Origin: an uncultured Verrucomicrobiales bacterium
GTDB taxonomy: Bacteria > Verrucomicrobiota > Verrucomicrobiia > Verrucomicrobiales > Akkermansiaceae
Direction of reading: 5' to 3'
Length of the DNA: 5,545 nt
Assembly: GCA_938001985.1 (NCBI GenBank)
Contig: CALLBE010000087.1
Coordinates: forward strand, 1-5,545
The notes under the pieces were generated by a model. That model worked only from the letters and a program-made list of their open reading frames with translations, did not search any database and was not told the DNA's origin. Below, piece after piece: positions 1-4,690 of this stretch (the stretch's first letter is position 1; each line of letters begins with the position of its first letter). A program made the position numbers and the translations under genes.

Positions 1-31
1 AATAACGCCACTTAACTTACCCCCCATAAAA

Positions 32-499
32 ATGAAAAGACCTAAAAGACCCCTATCCGTAACCGTCATTGCTATTTTATTTATCATCATCGGGCTCCAT
101 TCTGCTTGGAATACTATTCACTCACAATTAAACGGTTATTCTTATATAGATTTTGCCCTCTTTGCAGCCATTTTTGGGATAGGGCTTTTTATGGGCCAAC
201 CATGGGCTCGGTTGCATATCAAAGTTTGGACAGGAATATGGTCCTGCATTCTGGTGGTTCTTTTCGTCCTCTACCCTTTTTATGGAAACTCATGGACGGT
301 TAGTTGGCAAAATAAGGAAGTGGAAGGTTTATCACGCCACGCCCTTGGTTTAAGTCTTCTAGGTTTGTTTTTACTGATTAACTACGGCATTTGGAAAAGC
401 CTATCAAGCCCTTCGGCTACCGCTTTTTTCAATCACTCCCTCCTAACAAAGGAGCAACGAGTAGCTTCAAAAAAATTCCTAAGTAAAGGCTCTTCCTAG
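32..499 (+). CDS. Small four-helix integral membrane protein, function unknown
   Basis: This 155-residue protein is not one I recognise. A basic N-terminus (KRPKRP, residues 2-7) leads into a hydrophobic segment at about 8-26. Further hydrophobic segments lie at about 39-55, 64-84 and 103-121, giving four likely inner-membrane helices. The positive N-terminus suggests that both ends are cytoplasmic. The last 30 or so residues are polar and basic (for example KEQR and KK near 140-148). No catalytic motif, cysteine pair or metal site is visible. The ATG at 32 is the first usable start: the frame stays open to the left edge but has no ATG, GTG or TTG there. No Shine-Dalgarno sequence precedes it; the upstream bases are a C run followed by A's. 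It ends 18 bases before the convergent ClC gene, so the two share a short termination region. It is probably a real gene because its hydropathy is regular, but its function is unknown. Confidence 0.72.
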   Translation: MKRPKRPLSVTVIAILFIIIGLHSAWNTIHSQLNGYSYIDFALFAAIFGIGLFMGQPWARLHIKVWTGIWSCILVVLFVLYPFYGNSWTVSWQNKEVEGLSRHALGLSLLGLFLLINYGIWKSLSSPSATAFFNHSLLTKEQRVASKKFLSKGSS

Positions 500-512
500 A
501 TCCTTCTAGGAA
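493..512. terminator. Possible bidirectional hairpin between convergent genes
   Basis: TTCCTAG (493-499) and CTAGGAA (506-512) form a perfect 7-bp inverted repeat around a 6-base loop. The left arm contains the TAG stop codon of the membrane-protein gene. The right arm ends just before the end of the convergent ClC gene (518). Position and symmetry suit a shared terminator. No T tract follows on either strand, and the stem has only three G:C pairs, so intrinsic termination is uncertain. It could instead stabilise the 3' ends of the two transcripts. Confidence 0.4.
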
Positions 513-517
513 TGCTC

Positions 518-2371
518 TCAAGACAACTTCGGTTGTATGGTGATGGTGTCATCGGCCACCTCAATATCATCTTCATCACAAGAGTTTTGCTGACGAGCAA
601 TGTCATTGAGCGTTAGAAAACCAAGCAGCTTTTTAGAAGAAGACTTACTCACGACAGGCAGCTGTTGGTAGTCGTTACGAATCAGTTCTCGGGCAGCGGC
701 CTGAATTGAAGTCTCAGGAGTCACGGTGACAACGGATTGGTCTACAACCAGAGCCTCCAAGGTGAGCTCTTTGGCGTTTTCATAGAGCTCATGATGCATG
801 ACCATACCTAGCAATTCACCCTCTTTATTGACCACAGGGTAGCCATGAAATTTCACATGACTGAGCGAAAGGTGCTTAATCGCCTGCTCACAATTCATAC
901 AAGACAATAACGTCAAAGGCTCATGAGTCATGATCGTCGCTACGGGGAGATTGCGGTAGTCTTGACTGCCTCGATAGGTGGGGAATTTGCGGATATCAAT
1001 TTTATCCTGAATAAGCAGTGCGTTATAGATCGACACCACGCCCAATCGGCGAGCGATTTGCCACGACAAGATGTTACCAAACATGAGTGGCAGAATCAGG
1101 GTGTAGTTCCCTGTCAGTTCAAAAATAATAAATAAGGAAGTGAAGGGGCAGCGAATCACGGAGCCAAACATAGCGCCCATCCCGAGAAGGACACACCCGC
1201 CAATCACTTGATGGTTGGATGCCAGCTCAGATCCTGAGAATTGCGTCAAACCCACCCCAATAATACCGCCCAACATACCACCAATAAAAAGCGTGGGAGC
1301 AAACAGCCCGCCACTTCCGCCAGTGGCGTAATTAACAATCACAGCCAAGGTTTTAAAAATAAAAAGGAAGAACAGAACCCACAACGCGAGCGATCCTTCA
1401 AACGCGTGCTGTAAACTTTCATACCCAATACTAAACACCCCATTCTCACCCGTGTTATTGTGAGAACAAAGTTTCGTTAAAAAATAAGCAGAAACACCAA
1501 AAATCCCCGTACACAACCCACCAATCGCAGGCTTCACCCATGCAGGGACACTTTTTACATTCTTAACATACTGTCGTGATTCTAAGATGGCGTAGACAAA
1601 GTAATGCCCAATAAATCCGGCCAAGATACCTAGCGGAATCGCAATCAGCATCCAAGGCTCGGTCGTAAATTGAACCCCCTTGAGCGTTTTAATAACGGGG
1701 TCTTCACCCAACATCAGTCTTGAAACCACTGAAGCCGTAACCACACCAATCACGATCCCACCAATGGCTTTGGTTGAAAACTTATCTAAAAGTTCCTCAA
1801 AAACAAAGGTTATCGCAGATAACGGGGCATTAAAGGCCGCGCCTATTCCAGCTGCCATCCCCACAGGAACAATGGCTTGCTGACGTGCGGTTGATTTGAA
1901 AAAAACACGCCCCAACTTCGAGGCAATGGATGAGCAAATATGAACCGTTGGTCCCTCTCGCCCCAACGCATTTCCTAAACCAACAAACACAGAACCCAGA
2001 CCAAAACGCCAAATACCATCCACGATGGAGATAACGCCGCGTCGATTGTAGAAGGCAAACTTCGTTTGTGGAATCCCACTGCCAGCAGCACCTGGCGCAA
2101 ACTTTGTCACCGCTACCCCAACAATCAAGCCTCCCAACGTGGGCGCTAAGAGCAGCACCAGAACAAATGATAGGGTGTCCTGATGTGAAGCGAATTCCCA
2201 TAAGTTATGGAAGATGAACTCAATCGAGTAGTGAAAAAGAACCGCGACAATCCCACAAAGAAACCCGCATAAAATACTCACCGCAATAAACCGCTGACCT
2301 TCGTCAACATTCATGCGCAACCATTCGGGGCTAAGATACTTAGCATACTTCCGAAATAACGCGTTGGGCAT
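518..2371 (-). CDS. ClC-family chloride channel / H+/Cl- exchanger with two CBS domains
   Basis: This is an inner-membrane anion transporter of the ClC family, 617 residues from the ATG at 2371. The membrane domain covers about residues 25-450. Family motifs appear in order: GSGIPQ at 97-102 (selectivity filter, central Ser98), GREGP at 137-141 (gating glutamate Glu139), FNAPL at 180-184 followed by a Glu-Glu pair at 192-193, GGLFAP at 354-359, and Tyr449 in SIYNALL. Glu193 aligns by eye with the proton glutamate E203 of E. coli ClcA, and Tyr449 with its Y445. This points to a proton-coupled exchanger rather than a passive channel, by inference. Two CBS domains follow (about 478-535 and 540-594; IMTHEPL and VVTVTPETS begin each), usually nucleotide-sensing regulators in this family. 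A short acidic tail follows (DEDDIE from 599). An in-frame TTG at 2389 would add six residues; ATG is preferred as the commoner codon, but neither has a Shine-Dalgarno site. It is complete and divergent from the methyltransferase. Confidence 0.95.
   Translation of the reverse strand: MPNALFRKYAKYLSPEWLRMNVDEGQRFIAVSILCGFLCGIVAVLFHYSIEFIFHNLWEFASHQDTLSFVLVLLLAPTLGGLIVGVAVTKFAPGAAGSGIPQTKFAFYNRRGVISIVDGIWRFGLGSVFVGLGNALGREGPTVHICSSIASKLGRVFFKSTARQQAIVPVGMAAGIGAAFNAPLSAITFVFEELLDKFSTKAIGGIVIGVVTASVVSRLMLGEDPVIKTLKGVQFTTEPWMLIAIPLGILAGFIGHYFVYAILESRQYVKNVKSVPAWVKPAIGGLCTGIFGVSAYFLTKLCSHNNTGENGVFSIGYESLQHAFEGSLALWVLFFLFIFKTLAVIVNYATGGSGGLFAPTLFIGGMLGGIIGVGLTQFSGSELASNHQVIGGCVLLGMGAMFGSVIRCPFTSLFIIFELTGNYTLILPLMFGNILSWQIARRLGVVSIYNALLIQDKIDIRKFPTYRGSQDYRNLPVATIMTHEPLTLLSCMNCEQAIKHLSLSHVKFHGYPVVNKEGELLGMVMHHELYENAKELTLEALVVDQSVVTVTPETSIQAAARELIRNDYQQLPVVSKSSSKKLLGFLTLNDIARQQNSCDEDDIEVADDTITIQPKLS
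523..536 (+). other. ACAAC-TTCG-GTTGT tetraloop hairpin inside the end of the ClC gene
   Basis: A perfect 5-bp stem closes a TTCG loop with a C:G closing pair, the unusually stable C(UUCG)G form when read on the plus strand. It lies inside the last codons of the minus-strand ClC gene, so it would form in plus-strand read-through RNA from the upstream membrane-protein gene, 11 bases after the first hairpin. It has no T tract. It may help stall or protect the 3' end of that transcript, or it may be chance within coding sequence. Confidence 0.3.
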
Positions 2372-2405
2372 AGGCAGGAAGTACCACAACCCTTGATAAA
2401 AAGCT

Positions 2406-2411
2406 ACTATA
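2406..2411 (-). promoter_or_regulatory. Possible -10 element of the ClC gene
   Basis: TATAGT on the minus strand matches five of six bases of the sigma70 -10 consensus. It lies 34 bases before the ATG at 2371, which predicts an RNA start near 2399 and a leader of about 28 bases, or about 10 bases if the TTG at 2389 is used. No good -35 box is found 16-18 bases upstream (ATGTGG at best). The call rests on the -10 match and position alone. The rest of this intergenic region (to about 2520) is C-rich on the plus strand and shows no strong hairpin. Confidence 0.3.
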
Positions 2412-2527
2412 AGTTCAAAAAGTTAGACCCACATCAGCAGCACAACCCACACACCCCAGCCTCCCCGACTTCACCTTTTTGAATCCAATCATAAAAAACG
2501 CCTCTAGTTGGTACACCTAATCAAATC

Positions 2528-2556
2528 TTTCCATTCCCAGAACTATCCGATAGGCT
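2528..2556 (+). promoter_or_regulatory. Weak sigma70-like promoter before the methyltransferase gene
   Basis: TTTCCA (2528-2533; four of six matches to TTGACA) is separated by exactly 17 bases from TAGGCT (2551-2556). The latter keeps the most conserved -10 bases (T1, A2, T6) but only three of six overall. The predicted RNA start is near 2563, giving a leader of about 13 bases with no Shine-Dalgarno sequence. The spacing and location fit, but the individual boxes are weak. Confidence 0.28.
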
Positions 2557-2575
2557 AACACCCAACGAACTAAGT

Positions 2576-3307
2576 ATGTCTGAAACCGAGAATTTATATG
2601 AAACCAATCGTCTATTAGCTGAGTACTTGCTTTTCCACTTTGGAAAACAGGAAGAGCTTTTGCCTTGGGCTTTTGGTCCCACTACAGCGTTAAACTTCCC
2701 CACCCGAACCGCTTCTCACTTCTCGGAAGGAAAGGTTACTAGATCTTTAGATTTAGGCTGTTCCGTCGGAGGATCCAGCTTTGTCCTTAACCAATCGTCT
2801 GAAGAAGTCATTGGAATCGATTTCTCTCAAAACTTCATCGACGCCGCTAACGACTTGAACCAAGGAAAGGTGATCAATTACGAAGTTCTTGAAGAAGCTG
2901 GACAGATGAAGTCTTTAGAAACTTCTGTTACAGAAAAAGGAACGGGAAATCTAAGTTTCGAACAAGGCGACGCCATGAATTTACGCCCAGACATTGGTCA
3001 ATTCGATAGAGTCCACGCAGCCAACCTCTTGTGTAGACTGCCAAACCCTAATCTTTTGCTCGAGCGATTGCCCGAATTAATCAAACCCAATGGCGAACTT
3101 CTTTTAGCGACGCCATGCACTTGGCTGGAAGAATTTACAAAAAAAGAATACTTCCCAGAATCCACCACGCTGGAATGGTTGAAACAATCGCTATCGAATG
3201 ATTTTGAGTTAATTAAGCAAACGGACGAGCCTTTTTTAATTCGTGAACACGCGAGAAAATACCAATGGACCGTCTCCATGCTGACACTTTGGAGACGAAA
3301 AGCGTAA
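2576..3307 (+). CDS. Stand-alone OvoA C-terminal-type methyltransferase (putative 4-mercaptohistidine N1-methyltransferase)
   Basis: This is a 243-residue class I SAM-dependent methyltransferase, likely cytosolic. The SAM-binding glycine motif is LDLGCSVGG (58-66). The acidic residue after strand 2 is Asp82 in IGIDFS, and QGDAMNL (130-136) and FDRVHAANLL (143-152) follow. Two regions resemble, from memory, the C-terminal domain of the ovothiol enzyme OvoA: the opening YETNRLLAEYLLFHFG (8-23) and the ending PFLIREHARKYQW (219-231), with TWLEEFT at 182-188 between. In that family the domain is thought to methylate N1 of the imidazole ring of 4-mercaptohistidine to give ovothiol A. Here it stands alone, without the iron-dependent sulfoxide synthase part usually fused in front. 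The substrate is therefore inferred, and another imidazole or small thiol is possible. The length fits a complete single domain, with no frameshift or missing motif. The start lacks a Shine-Dalgarno site. The next gene begins 51 bases on, in the same direction. Confidence 0.85.
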   Translation: MSETENLYETNRLLAEYLLFHFGKQEELLPWAFGPTTALNFPTRTASHFSEGKVTRSLDLGCSVGGSSFVLNQSSEEVIGIDFSQNFIDAANDLNQGKVINYEVLEEAGQMKSLETSVTEKGTGNLSFEQGDAMNLRPDIGQFDRVHAANLLCRLPNPNLLLERLPELIKPNGELLLATPCTWLEEFTKKEYFPESTTLEWLKQSLSNDFELIKQTDEPFLIREHARKYQWTVSMLTLWRRKA

Positions 3308-3323
3308 AGTAAAAATTTATCGG

Positions 3324-3352
3324 TTGACCCCCCTTCTCAGATAACGGATAAT
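3324..3352 (+). promoter_or_regulatory. Strong sigma70-type promoter placed for a leaderless transcript
   Basis: TTGACC (3324-3329, five of six) and GATAAT (3347-3352, five of six) are separated by the ideal 17 bases. RNA synthesis normally begins about 7 bases after the -10 box, which is the A of the ATG at 3359. The mRNA would then begin at or within a base or two of the start codon, with no leader. It begins only 17 bases after the methyltransferase stop codon, so it would drive the 382-residue gene independently of read-through. The prediction is from sequence alone. Confidence 0.62.
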
Positions 3353-3358
3353 ACGGGC

Positions 3359-4507
3359 ATGGCGATGCGATTAAACCAGCTAATTTTGCATGGCGAGCTC
3401 GACAATACAGAAAAAGGACTCACTCGAGCCCGCATCTGGTTGGCGGGCAAAACATCCCCTGTTGAATTGTCTTTAAGCGGTGATTGTTTGCGAGATCTCG
3501 CTGGCCATAAAATATACTTCACCAATCGCAACCCTCAGTTAACCGCTTTCACAGACCAAGAAATCCAAGCCGTTGCTAAATCAATCTCCACTCAACAAAC
3601 AGGCGTGGTTGGTGACATCACAGCCTCCAGACGTGTCGAAGTCTCCACCCTCGACCGCCATGAAACAAAGGAGTACATAGAACTCGGACTTCCCATCCCT
3701 AGCAGCTGGAGCAATCAGCTTTATATCGAATGGTTTTCCAATGAAAATGGGCGTGTCGTGATTGAAGGCATGAACTGGCACATTCGTCTAGGCAACTCAG
3801 GACAACCCGCATGGACAATGGATGAGGACGAAGAGTTGATTCAGACTCTTCTGAACATGCAGACCATGCGTGATTTCATCACAGGGTTAATGGGTGATGA
3901 GCCTACAAAACCAACACGCGAGCAGATCTTAAACGAAGTGGCTGATAAATACGCCGGCGATCCCGAGATCAGCCGCAAACAAGCCTACGTCTTAGGCTGG
4001 GACAAGCTGACGCCCCAATACTTACCCGTGATGGACGAGGGTTTACAACTGGTTGAAGGCGCCGAGTTTTCCATTGATGACGAGTTAGTTGAATCCATGG
4101 ATCGCGAGACGGTGGTCTTAGACTTGTGCTTTGAGCTAAAACTTTTTGCCGAGGGGATTCATCATCAAATCCTAGGCGTGCAATACGCCTTGGAACAAAT
4201 CGGGCACCCCAAGGACACCTTGCTAAAGCTGGTTCAAAGTCAACAAACCGTGATCGATATCATCGATAGAACTTCTTTGACTTTTGAAGAAGCAACCACG
4301 CCTTTTGAACAAAAAGTGACGGCCCTAACCCATCATTTAAAGCTGGTACTACAGGCATTGAACAACATGCAGGCCGCTTGGCTGGGCTTAGAAAACAACC
4401 TAGGAGAGCTTGAGCGTAGCCTAGGGCCTATTGAGGATATTTTCGAAGCATCCTTCGAGTTGCGAGAGGAAGTGCTCTCTGCAAAGGAAGAGTGCAGCTT
4501 ACTGTAA
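3359..4507 (+). CDS. Conserved-looking 382-residue acidic protein, function unknown
   Basis: I cannot assign a function to this protein. No signal peptide or membrane segment is visible, so it is probably cytosolic. Residues 1-60 look like a small beta-rich unit, with LILHGELDN (8-16), ARIWLAGKTSPVELSLSG (24-41) and a following KIYFTNRNP (51-59). The middle (about 85-150) is mixed, with LYIEWFSNENGRVVIEG (121-137) and a conserved-looking NWHIRLG (139-145). An acidic patch, DEDEE, lies at 155-159. From about 160 the sequence becomes mainly helical, and 250-375 reads as long amphipathic helices rich in Leu, Gln and Glu, suggesting a helical bundle or partner-binding region. No nucleotide-binding, protease or metal motif is clear. 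The N-terminal wording resembles hypothetical proteins I associate with Verrucomicrobiota, at low certainty. ATG 3359 is chosen over ATG 3365 because the promoter at 3324-3352 places the RNA start there. It is followed by a terminator-like hairpin and then der. Confidence 0.85.
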   Translation: MAMRLNQLILHGELDNTEKGLTRARIWLAGKTSPVELSLSGDCLRDLAGHKIYFTNRNPQLTAFTDQEIQAVAKSISTQQTGVVGDITASRRVEVSTLDRHETKEYIELGLPIPSSWSNQLYIEWFSNENGRVVIEGMNWHIRLGNSGQPAWTMDEDEELIQTLLNMQTMRDFITGLMGDEPTKPTREQILNEVADKYAGDPEISRKQAYVLGWDKLTPQYLPVMDEGLQLVEGAEFSIDDELVESMDRETVVLDLCFELKLFAEGIHHQILGVQYALEQIGHPKDTLLKLVQSQQTVIDIIDRTSLTFEEATTPFEQKVTALTHHLKLVLQALNNMQAAWLGLENNLGELERSLGPIEDIFEASFELREEVLSAKEECSLL

Positions 4508-4533
4508 TTAATCTCAACCTCCTCAGCTAGGAT

Positions 4534-4564
4534 CGTCTTACAGGATCAAAAAGAGACGTTTTTT
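4534..4564 (+). terminator. Probable intrinsic terminator of the 382-residue gene
   Basis: CGTCT (4534-4538) pairs with AGACG (4554-4558), and the right arm is followed at once by a run of six T's (4559-4564). It sits 27 bases after the stop codon at 4507. The stem is short (5 bp, three G:C pairs) and the loop is 15 bases. An outer repeat, CCTCAG (4521-4526) with CTGAGG (4573-4578), could enclose it. The T run is mirrored by A's at 4566-4572, so the region is also symmetric for the other strand. The location and T tract support termination; strength is uncertain. Confidence 0.45.
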
Positions 4565-4605
4565 GAAAAAAACTGAGGCTATCGAGTGGTTTAAAAACAT
4601 TGGTC

Positions 4606-4634
4606 TTGTGCTACTTCCATAGATCTTTTATAGT
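4606..4634 (+). promoter_or_regulatory. Candidate distal promoter of der
   Basis: TTGTGC (4606-4611) and TATAGT (4629-4634; five of six matches) are 17 bases apart. The -35 box matches only three of six, but these are the key TTG. RNA would start near 4641, leaving a leader of about 50 bases before the der ATG at 4691. It lies downstream of the preceding gene's terminator, as expected for a der promoter. Confidence 0.4.
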
Positions 4635-4637
4635 CCC

Positions 4638-4654
4638 CAACCCCGCTCTGGTTG
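4638..4654 (+). other. Small hairpin in the der leader
   Basis: CAACC (4638-4642) pairs with GGTTG (4650-4654) around a 7-base loop. It overlaps a competing stem, CTCT (4646-4649) with AGAG (4655-4658), so only one can form. It would lie at the very 5' end of a transcript from the distal promoter. No known riboswitch or ribosomal-protein leader is recognised, and short stems like these arise by chance. Confidence 0.2.
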
Positions 4655-4684
4655 AGAGTGCCTCTTTACCACCAAATATTTAAT
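4652..4684 (+). promoter_or_regulatory. Candidate proximal promoter of der
   Basis: TTGAGA (4652-4657, five of six) is followed after 17 bases by AATATT (4675-4680, four of six), which would start RNA about 4 bases before the ATG at 4691. An overlapping better -10, TTTAAT (4679-4684, five of six), would start RNA exactly at 4691 but is 21 bases from the -35 box. Either arrangement predicts a leaderless or nearly leaderless der mRNA. The A/T-rich context makes chance -10 matches easy, so this is weaker than the promoter at 3324-3352. Confidence 0.3.
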
Positions 4685-4690
4685 AAATTC

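Noticed and set aside
923..1135. A 70-codon plus-strand open frame antisense to the ClC gene
   Set aside because: It lies wholly antisense to conserved ClC coding sequence, has no promoter or ribosome site and shows no recognisable domain.
1830..2201. A 123-codon minus-strand open frame inside the ClC gene
   Set aside because: It overlaps the strongly supported ClC membrane domain in another frame, and its product is rich in Cys, Trp and Arg, typical of a shadow frame.
2415..2480. C-rich stretch with repeated CACA/ACCC words between the divergent genes
   Set aside because: The words are short and irregular; there is no clean direct or inverted repeat to support an operator, array or RNA gene.
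2521..2703. A minus-strand open frame covering the methyltransferase start and its upstream region
   Set aside because: It is mostly antisense to the methyltransferase coding sequence, and its product has low-complexity Ser-rich composition.
2998..3279. A 93-codon minus-strand open frame inside the methyltransferase gene
   Set aside because: It is fully antisense to the conserved C-terminal half of the methyltransferase, with no motif of its own.
3337..3781. Two short minus-strand open frames opposite the start of the 382-residue gene
   Set aside because: Both are antisense to a gene with a strong promoter and coherent protein, and neither has a plausible start signal.
4508..4690. Possible tRNA or small RNA gene before der
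   Set aside because: No cloverleaf arms, T-loop consensus or CCA-like end is seen; the hairpins present are explained by a terminator and a short leader.
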